Below are positions 38,975-49,484 of a stretch of DNA of 64,000 bases, piece by piece (position 1 is the stretch's first letter; every line of letters begins with the position of its first letter). A model generated the notes under the pieces. The model worked only from the letters and a program-made list of their open reading frames with translations. It was not told where the DNA came from and made no database searches. The stretch is taken from contig NZ_CP108356.1 in NCBI RefSeq assembly GCF_036237315.1, positions 5,647,501 to 5,711,500 of the forward strand. The letters run 5' to 3'. The translations under genes were made by a program, and so were the position numbers. Origin of the DNA: Streptomyces sp. NBC_01351. GTDB lineage: Bacteria; Actinomycetota; Actinomycetes; Streptomycetales; Streptomycetaceae.

Positions 38975-40336
38975 GTGCGAACAGGGGCGCGCAGCGGGAG
39001 AGGGAAGCCGGGCCGGAGATGGTCGGCAGCCGTCGGAATGGCCGTGCTCGCGGCCGCGAGCGGGGGTGCGCTGAGCGCACCGGCGGCGGCCGAGGGGGGC
39101 GTGTCGACCGGTGGGCCGGCCGGACAGGTGGAGTTCCCCACGCACTGCCTGCCGCCCCAGGAGGCCGGGCTCCCGCCCGCCGACGGGCCGACCACCGCCC
39201 GGATCACCGTCGACAACCCGGCCCCGCAGGTCGGCGACACCGTCACCGTGACCTACCACGTGGCCACCACGCCCGCGGTCAACCCGGCGGGCACCGAACT
39301 GCCCGCCGACGCGCTGACCCCGACCGGGCGGGTCCTGCTCTCCGGCGCGCAGAGCGGGGAGGTCACCGTGGTCGGGGCCAAGCAGAACGATCCCGTCCAG
39401 GCGGGCGCGGCCCTGCCCGCCGTCACCATGACCGGCACCTTCACCGTCACCGCCCCCGGGCAGACCGCCCTCGCCCCGGGCGCGTACACCCTGCACACCA
39501 GCCACCCGGTGGACCTGGACACCACCTGCACCCCCGCAGCCGAACCCTCCGCCGTGCCGGTCTCGGCGCGCCTCAGCGCGAGCGAGCTGCCCACGGCCAA
39601 CCTGCGCAGCGTCTTCCTCGCCGGGGCCTCCGGGAAGCGGGGCGCCAAGGTCAAGGTCACCGCCGCCGGGTTCGCCCCGGGCGCGGCCGTGACGGTCGCC
39701 GGGCGGGCGGGCGCCGCGGAGACCGCAGACCGGGTAACCGCCACCGCCGACACGGGGGGCGTGGCGGTGGCGGAGCTGGCGGTCACGGACAAGGCGACGA
39801 CGGCCGTGGTCGCCTACGAGGGCGCGGCCTGGACGGCACGGCAGGGCTCGGGCCCGGCGGCGTACGCGGTCATCGACGCCGCGCCGACCGCCTCCCAGCG
39901 GGTCGTCGCCACTGTCGAGGCGGGCGTGCTGGCCATGACCCAGACCGGCGAGGACATCACCCTGGGGGCGGTCCCGTACGGCGACGGGGGTGCGGCGCCG
40001 GGGCGGATCGGCACGGTCACGGTCACCGACGCGCGGGGCGGGCCCGCCGGGTGGTCCCTGATCGGCAAGGTCACCGACTTCACGGGGCCGGGCGGCGTGC
40101 GGATCCCGGGGGCTTCGCTGTCGTGGACCCCGCGGTGTGTGGTGGTGGCCGGGCCCAGCGCGTGCGCGGTGGGGAGTGCGGGGGTGGTGGGGCCGGAGGG
40201 GGCGGTGCTGGCGTCCACTGCCGACGCGGCAGTGGTGGGCGGGACGTTCACGATCGACGCGGGGGTCACGCTGGAGGTTCCGCGGTATACCCCGCCGGGT
40301 GCGTACACGGCGGTCCTGACGCTGACCCTGTCGTGA
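38975..40336 (+). CDS. Secreted WxL-domain-like cell-surface protein
   Basis: A 453-residue exported protein. A twin basic stretch and hydrophobic core (RRWSAAVGMAVLAAASGGALSAPAAAE) form a signal peptide with an AxA cleavage site near residue 40. No transmembrane anchor follows. The middle is beta-sandwich with repeated Thr and Val. The C-terminal part resembles a WxL domain, which binds peptidoglycan non-covalently in Gram-positives: GWSLIGKVTDFTGPGGVRIPGASLSWTP and the end VTLEVPRYTPPGAYTAVLTLTLS. The GTG start was chosen for the signal peptide. The next gene, which starts at GTGA on this stop, encodes the matching WxL-interacting type protein. Confidence 0.7.
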   Translation: MRTGARSGRGKPGRRWSAAVGMAVLAAASGGALSAPAAAEGGVSTGGPAGQVEFPTHCLPPQEAGLPPADGPTTARITVDNPAPQVGDTVTVTYHVATTPAVNPAGTELPADALTPTGRVLLSGAQSGEVTVVGAKQNDPVQAGAALPAVTMTGTFTVTAPGQTALAPGAYTLHTSHPVDLDTTCTPAAEPSAVPVSARLSASELPTANLRSVFLAGASGKRGAKVKVTAAGFAPGAAVTVAGRAGAAETADRVTATADTGGVAVAELAVTDKATTAVVAYEGAAWTARQGSGPAAYAVIDAAPTASQRVVATVEAGVLAMTQTGEDITLGAVPYGDGGAAPGRIGTVTVTDARGGPAGWSLIGKVTDFTGPGGVRIPGASLSWTPRCVVVAGPSACAVGSAGVVGPEGAVLASTADAAVVGGTFTIDAGVTLEVPRYTPPGAYTAVLTLTLS

Positions 40337-41571
40337 GGGGGGCCTGGCAGGTGCGGGTGCCGGTGCGGCTGCGGCTGCAGGTGCGGGTGGGCGGGCCGCT
40401 GCGCGGGGCCGTCGCCTCCCCGCCCCTTCCCGAAACCGGGGCTTGCGACCCCGGCCGCCGCTCCCGGGGCTCCGACCCGGACCCCTCGGGGGCTCCGCCC
40501 CCGGACCCTCCCCCAGCTACCGCTGGGGGGACCCCCAGCGCCTCAAATGCCGGCGGGGCTGGGGGGTCAGCCCGTCCGGCGTTTGAGGACCGGGTCCGGG
40601 CAGAGCCCGGTTTCGGGAAGGGGCGGGGTGGGGGAAGGCCCCGCGCAGCGGCAGCCGCGCCGGCGCGCGCCCTGCGGCACGTGGCGGCCGGGCTCGCGCT
40701 GGCCGCCCTGCTGCTCGGGGTCGCCGGGACGGCAGTGGCCGCCGACAACGGGCAGTGGTCCGTGCTGCCCGCCGCCACAGGCGTCGGGCAGCGGCCGTAC
40801 TTCTACCTCGCCGCCGCACCAGGCGGGGCCGTCACCGACGCCGTCACCCTCGCCAACCGCACCGACCGCCCCCGCACCTTCCGGCTCTACGCCGCCGACG
40901 CCTACAACACCGCCCGCGATGGCGGCTTCGCCCTCCGCGGGCCCGACGAGCCGCGCCGGGCCACCGCCGCCTGGGCGCGGCTCGACCGGGAGCTGGTCAC
41001 CGTCCCGGCCCGCTCAGCGGTCAGCGTCGGGTTCACCCTCACCGTCCCCGAGCGGGCTGAACCCGGTGATCATCCCGGCGCCATCGTCGCCCTGGAAGAC
41101 CGGTCCCCCGCCGCCACCCCGCAGGGGATCGGCGTGCAGCAGGCCGTCGCCGCCCGGCTGTACCTGCGGGTGACCGGCCCGACCGCCCCCGCGCTCGCCG
41201 TCGAGGGGGTTCGGGTCGAGGAGAAGGGCGGCGGCGCGGAGATCTCGTACACGCTCCACAACATCGGCAACGTCACCCTCCGGCCCCGCGCCACCCTCAC
41301 CGCCACCGGGGCCCTCGGCCGGACGCTCGTCGAGGGCGAGTTGAACGGGCTGCCCGCCGAGCTGCTGCCGGGTCAGGAGGTCCGGCTCGGCGCCCGCTGG
41401 GACGGCCCGCCCGCCGTGGAACGGGCCGAGGTGACCGTCCGGGCCCGCGCCGACGGGACCACCGCCCGGGGCAGCGCCGAGTACGCCGCTCACCCCCTGC
41501 TCACGGCCCTGGTGGCCCTCGTCACCGTGGCCTGGTCGGCGCTGGGAGCCGCATCGGGGAGAATGGCCCGT
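40333..41571 (+). CDS. WxL-interacting (DUF916-like) surface protein, no stop codon: continues in frame into era
   Basis: The reading frame opens at GTG 40333, which overlaps the WxL stop as GTGA. The first ~116 codons contain the in-frame repeat element 40395-40652. A hydrophobic export segment follows (HVAAGLALAALLLGVAGTAVAADNGQWSVLP), and GTG 40681 is an alternative start inside it. The mature part has GGAVTDAVTLANRTDRPRTFRLYAADAY and PGDHPGAIVALEDRSP, as in WxL-interacting proteins. A C-terminal helix (HPLLTALVALVTVAWSALGAA) and basic GRMARM come just before the Era ATG. No stop codon occurs before 42513, so a 726-residue product is possible. Both fold assignments are from pattern, not search. 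Confidence 0.68.
40395..40652. mobile_element. 258-bp inverted-repeat intergenic element (MITE-like), in frame
   Basis: Terminal inverted repeats of ~48 bases (40395-40442 and 40605-40652, about 85% identical) both carry GGTTTCGGGAAGGGGCGGGG and GGCCCCGCGCAGCGGC. A second inverted pair lies inside at 40542-40561 and 40568-40587 and contains the dispersed CCGGCGTTTGAG core. The length of 258 is a multiple of three and both ends preserve the frame. No transposase is present. Confidence 0.6.
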
Positions 41572-42513
41572 ATGAGCGATCGTTCCCCCGAGTCCACCAG
41601 CCCGCACCGTGCGGGCTTCGCCTGCTTCGTCGGCCGCCCCAACGCGGGGAAGTCGACCCTCACCAACGCACTCGTGGGTACCAAGGTCGCGATCACCTCC
41701 AATCGGCCGCAGACCACCCGCCACACCGTCCGCGGCATCGTGCACCGCCCCGACGCCCAGCTCGTCCTCGTCGACACGCCCGGCCTGCACAAGCCGCGCA
41801 CGTTGCTCGGCGAGCGGCTGAACGACGTCGTGCGGACCACCTGGTCCGAGGTCGACGTCATCGGCTTCTGCCTGCCGGCCGACCAGAAGCTCGGCCCCGG
41901 CGACAAGTTCATCGCCAAGGAACTCGCGGCGATCAAGAAGACCCCCAAGATCGCGATCATCACCAAGACCGACCTGGTCGAGTCCAAGGTGGTGGGCGAG
42001 CAGCTCATCGCCGTCCACCAGCTCGCCGAGGAGCTGGGCTTCGAGTGGGCCGAGATCGTCCCCGTCTCGGCGGTCGGCGACAGCCAGGTCCAGCTGCTGG
42101 CCGACCTGATCGCGCCGATGCTGCCGGAGAGCCCGCCGCTGTACCCGGAGGGCGACCTCACCGACGAGCCCGAGATGGTCATGGTCGCGGAACTGATCCG
42201 CGAGGCCGCGCTGGAAGGCGTTCGCGACGAGCTGCCGCACTCCATCGCCGTGGTCGTCGAGGAGATGATCCCGCGCGAGAACCGCCCGGCGGACCGCCCG
42301 CTGCTGGACATCCACGCGAACGTCTACATCGAGCGGCCCAGCCAGAAGGGCATCATCATCGGCCCGAAGGGCTCCCGGCTGAAGGAGGTCGGGATGAAGT
42401 CGCGCAAGCACATCGAGGCGCTGCTCGGGACCCCGGTCTTCCTCGACCTCCACGTGAAGGTGGCCAAGGACTGGCAGCGGGACCCCAAGCAGCTCCGCAA
42501 GCTCGGCTTCTGA
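41572..42513 (+). CDS. era: GTPase Era
   Basis: Era (313 residues) is an essential GTPase that binds the 3' end of 16S rRNA and helps 30S maturation. G1 is GRPNAGKST, G2 includes RQTTRHTVRGI-like sequence, G3 is DTPGLHKPRTLLGERL and G4 is TKTD. The C-terminal KH domain reads IYIERPSQKGIIIGPKGSRLKEVGMKSRKHIEALLG-like sequence and ends with KDWQRDPKQLRKLGF. ATG 41572 has GGGGAG nine bases upstream. The frame is continuous upstream with the WxL-interacting gene, so Era may be made alone, as a fusion, or both. Confidence 0.95.
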   Translation: MSDRSPESTSPHRAGFACFVGRPNAGKSTLTNALVGTKVAITSNRPQTTRHTVRGIVHRPDAQLVLVDTPGLHKPRTLLGERLNDVVRTTWSEVDVIGFCLPADQKLGPGDKFIAKELAAIKKTPKIAIITKTDLVESKVVGEQLIAVHQLAEELGFEWAEIVPVSAVGDSQVQLLADLIAPMLPESPPLYPEGDLTDEPEMVMVAELIREAALEGVRDELPHSIAVVVEEMIPRENRPADRPLLDIHANVYIERPSQKGIIIGPKGSRLKEVGMKSRKHIEALLGTPVFLDLHVKVAKDWQRDPKQLRKLGF

Positions 42514-42621
42514 TCCTCTCGACGCACGCCTCGCACCGCTCGGCCCTGGCGGGCTTCCCGGGTTTCGGCATGCCGCGCCGGACTCCGTCCGTCGGCCGAT
42601 CGGGCGGCAGGCCGTGAGTCG

Positions 42622-43314
42622 CTAGCGCAGCCGCCGCAGTGTGAGGACGTTGTCCGGACGGGTCCCGGGAAGGCCGTCCGGGCCCGTCATCTCCTGTACG
42701 TGTTCCTCCGCGCGCAGCACCTCCCACGCGCCCTCCGCCGGCTCCAGCTGGGCGAGGACCTCCTCGGGGGTGGGGAACTCGATCCCCGGGTGGTGTGCGT
42801 CCGGGGCCCAGGACGGTCCGCCCGCGTGGCCGACCACCAGCAGGATTCCGCCGGGGGCCACGGCCGCGGCGGCGGTGCGCAGGATCCGGGCGCGGGGGAA
42901 GTCCCCGTAGGTGTGCAGGAAGCACGCGGAGACGAGGTCGAACTCCCCCTCGGGGAAGGACTCCGAGAAGTCGTGCCGCTGCCAGTCGATCCGGTCGCCG
43001 ACCCCCGCCTCGGCGGCGTGCTCGGCCGCCCGGCCGAGGGCGACCTTCGAGATGTCGGTGCCGGTGACCCGCCAGCCCCGCCGGGCCAGCCAGACGGCGT
43101 CGGCGCCCTCCCCGGACCCGAGGTCCAGGGCCCGGCCGGGGGTGAGGTCCTCGGCCTCCCGGACCAGGAGCGCATTGGGCTTGCCGCTCCAGATGCGGGT
43201 GCTCTCGCTGTAGCGGCCGTCCCAGAACTCCGCGCCCCCGTCGGGCTCGGGTGTGGGGGCGGGGGCATGGACGTGGGCGTGAGCGGGGGCCGGGGCGTGC
43301 TCGTGCTGCTGCAT
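42622..43314 (-). CDS. Class I SAM-dependent methyltransferase
   Basis: A 230-residue methyltransferase. The N-terminus is His-rich (MQQHEHAPAPAHAHVHAPAP), possibly metal-binding. FWDGRYSESTRIWSGKPNALLVREAEDLTPG leads to motif I ALDLGSGEGADAVWLARRGW, then VTGTDISKVALGRAAEHA and FDLVSACFLHT. This matches the TehB-like or thiopurine methyltransferase-like group, which in E. coli helps tellurite resistance; the substrate here is unknown. I chose ATG 43314 because GAGGAAGAAGG lies upstream. It follows the GNAT gene on the same strand by ~100 bases and converges on era. Confidence 0.85.
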   Translation of the reverse strand: MQQHEHAPAPAHAHVHAPAPTPEPDGGAEFWDGRYSESTRIWSGKPNALLVREAEDLTPGRALDLGSGEGADAVWLARRGWRVTGTDISKVALGRAAEHAAEAGVGDRIDWQRHDFSESFPEGEFDLVSACFLHTYGDFPRARILRTAAAAVAPGGILLVVGHAGGPSWAPDAHHPGIEFPTPEEVLAQLEPAEGAWEVLRAEEHVQEMTGPDGLPGTRPDNVLTLRRLR

Positions 43315-43414
43315 GGGGGCCTTCTTCCTCTGCGGTCTGCGTCCCTCCGATGCTCCGCCTGCCCGGGACATCCGGCAAACCTTCTTGCCGATACGGCAAA
43401 CTCGGCCGACGCGG

Positions 43415-44224
43415 CTACGCCGCCGGGGGCTCCGCGATCAGGGCCGTCGCCACCCTGCGGAAGCCGATGCGGGTGTAGATGCGGGCCACGTCCTCGTCGC
43501 CGGCCGAGAGGAAGACGGTGCGCGCTCCCTGCTCCAGGGCGCGGGCGACCAGGGCGGCGGTGACCCCGAGGGCCAGGCCCTGGCGGCGGGCCGACGGGAG
43601 GGTGCCGACGGCCACTACCTCCGCGACGTCCCCGACGGGGATGTACTGGCCCGAGCAGAGCACCACGCCGTCGCGTACGGCCGCCGCCATGGCGGTGCGG
43701 CCCGACGCGAGCATCCCGGACACCCGGTCGCGGCGCTCCTGCGCCGACGGGTCGGCCACCGCCGCCGCCAGCTCGCCCGGGCCGGCCTCGCCGACCGCCG
43801 TGCCGGGGACCCTGAAGGCCAGGGCCGGGACGGTCACCGCCGCCGTCAGCAGCGGGTCGTCCGCGTCGAGGAGGCGTACGCCGGGATGCGAGGGGAGTCG
43901 TACCGCCTCGGCGTCCAGGACCATCAGCGGGTGCGCGTGGACGTCCAGTCCGGCCGCCTCCACCGGGGCCCGCAGCGAGGGGCTGGTTTCGGCCACCCAC
44001 TCGAAGGCCTCGGGGACCTTCAGCTCCCGCTGCCGCTCCAGAACCCGCTCCACGTCGGCCGGGGTGGCATCGGCCGCGCCGCCGAGCGCGGGCCGCGCGT
44101 AGTACTGCCAGCCCGCGCCCTCCTGGACGAACAGGGTCAGCGGGCCGAAGTCCTCGGCGCGGGCGCCGCCCACCCGGGGCACCGTGTCGTAGTACCGCTC
44201 CAGCGAGTCCAAGATCGTTGTCAT
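43415..44224 (-). CDS. GNAT family N-acetyltransferase
   Basis: A 269-residue protein with a C-terminal GNAT domain: the acetyl-CoA loop is EVVAVGTLPSARRQGLALGVTAALVARALEQGA, with TVFLSAGDEDVARIYTRIGFRRVATALI after it. The N-terminal half is not obviously GNAT and may be a second, degenerate domain. I chose ATG 44224 (MTTILDSLERYYDTVPR), which is preceded by a weak GGAT. The substrate is unknown. It lies between the inhibitor of the M4 protease and the methyltransferase, all on the minus strand. Confidence 0.85.
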   Translation of the reverse strand: MTTILDSLERYYDTVPRVGGARAEDFGPLTLFVQEGAGWQYYARPALGGAADATPADVERVLERQRELKVPEAFEWVAETSPSLRAPVEAAGLDVHAHPLMVLDAEAVRLPSHPGVRLLDADDPLLTAAVTVPALAFRVPGTAVGEAGPGELAAAVADPSAQERRDRVSGMLASGRTAMAAAVRDGVVLCSGQYIPVGDVAEVVAVGTLPSARRQGLALGVTAALVARALEQGARTVFLSAGDEDVARIYTRIGFRRVATALIAEPPAA

Positions 44225-44280
44225 CCGGACATCCAAGCAAAGCGGTGTCGCCACGGCACCCCGGTTTCAGGCGCCCGGTT

Positions 44281-44559
44281 TCAGGCGCCCTCCTTGAGGA
44301 CCCGGGAGATCAGTGTCCGCTGCGCGTCCGAGAGGTTCGGGTCGTGACAGGACACCGTCCGCCCGTCCACCGTGATCTTGTACGAGAACCCGTCCCGCAC
44401 GCCCGCCGGGGACTCCGGGGAATGGCCCGGCGGGCCCGGCCGGAGCGCCCGCCCGGCCAGCGCCCGCCATTCGTCCTCGTCCGGGCGGCCCGAGGTGTCC
44501 ACCTCGGCCCGCCGTTCGATGCCCGCGAAGCCGCCCGTCCGCACCACCTGAATCCGCAT
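44281..44559 (-). CDS. Emfourin-like protealysin inhibitor
   Basis: A 92-residue protein, MRIQVVRTGGFAGIERRAEVDTSG ... GFSYKITVDGRTVSCHDPNLSDAQRTLISRVL. The pattern (RxGGFAGI, later ITVDGRT, and Leu-Ser repeats) fits emfourin, the small protein inhibitor encoded next to protealysin-like M4 proteases. The start is only 10 bases after the stop of the protease gene on the same strand, so the two are cotranscribed. An inhibitor that protects the cell from a cytosolic-start protease is the natural reading, but no inhibition data are visible here. Confidence 0.72.
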   Translation of the reverse strand: MRIQVVRTGGFAGIERRAEVDTSGRPDEDEWRALAGRALRPGPPGHSPESPAGVRDGFSYKITVDGRTVSCHDPNLSDAQRTLISRVLKEGA

Positions 44560-44569
44560 GGCAGTCGTC

Positions 44570-45643
44570 CTACCCCACGATCGGTACGCCCACCACCGAC
44601 CACGCCTTCTGCAGCGCCCGGTGCTCCGTGCCGCCGTCCCCGTACCGGGCCGCGGCCGCGGCGGTGGACAGCCGGGCGAAGTCCGTGAACTTGGCGTTCG
44701 AGGCCAGCTCCCCGCCCGTCAGGGTGTCGTACCAGATCTGCCCGGCCCGCTCCCAGGCCTTGCCGCCCAGTTCGGTGGCGGCGACGTAGAAGGCGTGGTT
44801 GGGGATGCCCGAGTTGATGTGCACCCCGCCGTTGTCGCGGTTGGTGGTCACGTAGTCGTCCATCGTGGCCGGCTGCGGGTCCTTGCCGAGCTCGTCGTCG
44901 TCGTACGCCGTCCCGGGGGCCTTCATCGAGCGCAGCGCGACCCCGGTGACGTTGGGCCCGAGCAGCCCGGCGCCGATCAGCCAGTCGGCGTCCTCGGCCG
45001 TCTGCTCCAGGGAGTACTGCTTGATCAGCGAGCCGAAGACGTCCGACATCGACTCGTTCAGGGCGCCGGACTGGCCGAGGTAGGCCAGGTTCGCCGTGTA
45101 CTGGGTGACCCCGTGGGTCAGCTCGTGCCCGATGACGTCGATCGACACGGTGAAGTCGAGGAAGAGGTCCCCGTCCCCGTCGCCGAAGACCATCTGCTGC
45201 CCGTCCCAGAAGGCGTTGTTGTACTCCTCGCCGTAGTGGACGGTCGCGTCCAGCGCGAGCCCGGAGTCGTCGATCGAGCGCCGCCCGAAGCCCTTCAGGA
45301 ACAGTTCGAACGTGGCCCCGAGCCCCGCGTACGCCCGGTTGATGGTGGCGTCCTTGTCCAGCGGGTCGCCCTCGCCGCGCACCTTCTTCCCGGGCAGCCG
45401 GGTGCGGTGCTGGGCGTCGTAGATCGTCCGGCTCGGTTCGTCGGAGACGGGCGCCCCGAGCGCGGGGGCGATCCCGCGGACGGCGGTGACCCGGCGGCGG
45501 GTGCGCAGCATGGAGTCGTGTTCGAGGGTGCGCTGGGCGAGGTCGGCGCGCCGGGAGTCCGCGGACAGGGAGGCCTTGTCGAGCAGGTGCGGCGGCACGA
45601 CGGTGCAGAAGACGGGGTGACGGTGAGCGTGGGAGGCATTCAT
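44570..45643 (-). CDS. Protealysin-like M4 metallopeptidase
   Basis: A 357-residue zinc protease of family M4. HELTH begins at residue 173 and ALNESMSDVFG supplies the third zinc ligand Glu. The N-terminus lacks a signal peptide and has a short propeptide with VPPHLLDKAS, close to the PPL motif of protealysins. This differs from secreted thermolysins, which have a long FTP propeptide. NRDNGGVHINSGIPNHAFY carries the His of the transition-state site. The length is normal for the protealysin group. Its neighbour at 44281 encodes the likely inhibitor. The promoter lies divergent to that of leuA. Confidence 0.92.
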   Translation of the reverse strand: MNASHAHRHPVFCTVVPPHLLDKASLSADSRRADLAQRTLEHDSMLRTRRRVTAVRGIAPALGAPVSDEPSRTIYDAQHRTRLPGKKVRGEGDPLDKDATINRAYAGLGATFELFLKGFGRRSIDDSGLALDATVHYGEEYNNAFWDGQQMVFGDGDGDLFLDFTVSIDVIGHELTHGVTQYTANLAYLGQSGALNESMSDVFGSLIKQYSLEQTAEDADWLIGAGLLGPNVTGVALRSMKAPGTAYDDDELGKDPQPATMDDYVTTNRDNGGVHINSGIPNHAFYVAATELGGKAWERAGQIWYDTLTGGELASNAKFTDFARLSTAAAAARYGDGGTEHRALQKAWSVVGVPIVG

Positions 45644-45769
45644 GTCCGGAAATGTGGCAGCGGGTCACTGCAGTGTCACTACCCGCGACCATGATTCATT
45701 CGCATGTCCGAAAGCCGTATCGCCGGGTTGACGGATCGAACCGACTCCGGTGGGAGAATGGAGGTCTAG

Positions 45770-47773
<2,004 letters not shown>

Positions 47774-47777
47774 CCCA

Positions 47778-47805
47778 CTCGTAGGTGAACACCTCGTAGG
47801 TGAAC
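47778..47805 (+). repeat. 15-bp direct repeat after leuA
   Basis: CTCGTAGGTGAAC is repeated at 47778 and 47793, with AC between copies. It is just after the leuA stop and precedes the leuA terminator. Confidence 0.6.
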
Positions 47806-47835
47806 CCCGTCCCTCCTCCCGGAGGGGCGGGGTTC
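47802..47835 (+). terminator. leuA terminator
   Basis: GAACCCCGTCCCTCC (47802-47816) and GGAGGGGCGGGGTTC (47821-47835) pair over 14 of 15 positions with loop TCCC, 28 bases after the leuA stop and before the convergent SDR gene. Confidence 0.75.
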
Positions 47836-47875
47836 CGCCGTTCCCGGCCGGGGTGCGTCAGCAGGCCCAGCGCGC

Positions 47876-48634
47876 TCAGCGGGCCAGGTAGCCGCCGTCC
47901 ACCGGAAGCACCACGCCCGTCACGAACGAAGCGGCGTCGGAGGCCAGGAAGGCGATGACCCGCGCCACCTCCTCCGGCTCGCCGAGCCGGCCCATCGGGT
48001 GCGCGGCGGACATCTCCGCCAGGTACTCGGGGCCGCCCGGCTCGTCGTCCAGGGCCAGCACCCGCTCCGTACGGATGGTGCCGGGGGCCACCGCGTTGAC
48101 CCGGATCCCGCGCGCCGCCCACTCCACCGCGAGGTGCTTGGTCAGCCCCGACGCGACGAACTTCGCCGGGCCGTACGCGGCCTGCCGGGCCTGCCCGGCC
48201 ACCCCCGAGATCGAGGACACGCAGACCAGCGCCCCGCCGGGCCGCTCCTGCGCGGTCATCGCCTCGATGGCGTACTTGCAGGTGAGGAACATGCCGCGGC
48301 CGTCGATCGCCATGACGTGGTCCCAGTCCTCCGGGCTGGTCTCCCGTACATCCGAAAGAGGGAGCACCCCGGCGTTCGCCACGGCGACGTCGAGGCGTCC
48401 GTAAGCCCCGACCGCGGCGGCGACCATCGCGAGGTTGGCCTCCGGATCGGACACGTCACCGGTCACCGTGGTGATGCCGAACCCCTCGGCGGCAAGCGAT
48501 GTACGCAGGGACTCGACGCCGGGGCCATTGATGTCGGCCGCGGTGACCCGGGCCCCCGAGCGGGCCAGCAGCGCGGCGGTGGCCCGGCCGATCCCGCTCG
48601 CGGCGCCCGTCACCAGGCAGGACTTCTCGTTCAT
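47876..48634 (-). CDS. Short-chain dehydrogenase/reductase
   Basis: A 252-residue classical SDR. The cofactor motif is TGAASGIG (near residue 9), the structural ANAGV motif follows, and the catalytic residues are Ser in SSISG and YxxxK in YGPAKF. A PG motif is present in VNAVAPGTIRTE. NAD versus NADP use is not certain; an acidic ADINGP at the second strand favours NAD. I chose ATG 48634 (MNEKSCLVTG). The substrate is unknown. It is divergent from the TerB-like gene and converges on leuA. Confidence 0.9.
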   Translation of the reverse strand: MNEKSCLVTGAASGIGRATAALLARSGARVTAADINGPGVESLRTSLAAEGFGITTVTGDVSDPEANLAMVAAAVGAYGRLDVAVANAGVLPLSDVRETSPEDWDHVMAIDGRGMFLTCKYAIEAMTAQERPGGALVCVSSISGVAGQARQAAYGPAKFVASGLTKHLAVEWAARGIRVNAVAPGTIRTERVLALDDEPGGPEYLAEMSAAHPMGRLGEPEEVARVIAFLASDAASFVTGVVLPVDGGYLAR

Positions 48635-48788
48635 GGGGCAGACCTTAGGGCTCGGCGGTGGGGGGCACGGATCGGCCAAGTCCGGGCGGTGGGACATGTT
48701 GTCCTGTCACACGACTGACGCGGCCTCATCTATGTGGCTAACATCACGCCAACCCGGCGATGTTGCCGGAAGGTTACGGAGGTGCGAC

Positions 48789-49484
48789 GTGCTGCCAGTT
48801 CGTGGTGGGGACGGCCGGAAGCTGACGGTCTGGGGCATCCGTACCACCTGGAGCACCGTGGGGGACGGGGAGTTCTTCTGCCCCTCCTGCGGTGGCGACC
48901 GCAACTACCGCAGGCGCACAGGGCGCCGCAGGTTCACCGTCCTCGGGGTGCCGCTGCTGCCGCGCGGGCACGCCGGGCCGATCGTCGAGTGCCAGGGCTG
49001 CCGCGACCGCTTCGACACCGAGGTCCTGGACCACCTCACCACCACCCGCTTCACGGCGATGCTGCGCGACGCCGTGCACACCGTGAGCCTCGCCGTGCTC
49101 GCGGCGGGCGGGACGGCCTCCCGCGGGGCGCTGGAGGCCGCGGTGGGCGCCGTACGGGCCGCCGGGTTCCCCGACTGCACCGAGGAGCAGCTGGAGGCCC
49201 TCGTGGCGGCGCTGACCGCGGACGAGGGCCGGCTCGGGCTGTACGACGTCCCCGAGTGCTGCGGGGCCGCACTGTCCATCGAGCTCCACGAGGCCCTGGA
49301 GCCGCTGGCACCGCACCTGGCGGGACCGGGGCGCGAGTCGATCCTGCTCCAGGGCGCCCGCATCGCACTCGCGGACGGCCCGTACACCCCGGCCGAGCGC
49401 GAGGTGCTCTCCACCGTCGGCGCGGCGCTGCGCATCGACGTGGACGAGGTGGGCCGGCTGCTGTCGGCGGTCCGGGCACCCTGA
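48789..49484 (+). CDS. TerB-like protein with N-terminal zinc ribbon
   Basis: A 231-residue protein. The N-terminal part has CPSCGGDRNYRRR and later CQGCRDRF, a zinc ribbon. The C-terminal region is helical with TerB features (LEAAVGAVRAAGFPDCTEEQLEALVAALTAD and ILLQGARIALADGPYTPAEREVLSTVGAALRI), as in tellurite-resistance-associated TerB proteins, which bind metal. A role in resistance is not shown. The GTG at 48789 follows GGAGG by six bases. The upstream divergent region is short. Confidence 0.75.
   Translation: MLPVRGGDGRKLTVWGIRTTWSTVGDGEFFCPSCGGDRNYRRRTGRRRFTVLGVPLLPRGHAGPIVECQGCRDRFDTEVLDHLTTTRFTAMLRDAVHTVSLAVLAAGGTASRGALEAAVGAVRAAGFPDCTEEQLEALVAALTADEGRLGLYDVPECCGAALSIELHEALEPLAPHLAGPGRESILLQGARIALADGPYTPAEREVLSTVGAALRIDVDEVGRLLSAVRAP

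Noticed and set aside
38935..40332. Start of the WxL-interacting/Era frame at 38935
   Set aside because: In this range the frame is out of phase with the WxL gene and gives low-complexity Arg/Gly sequence. GTG 40333, overlapping the WxL stop, is the first sensible start.
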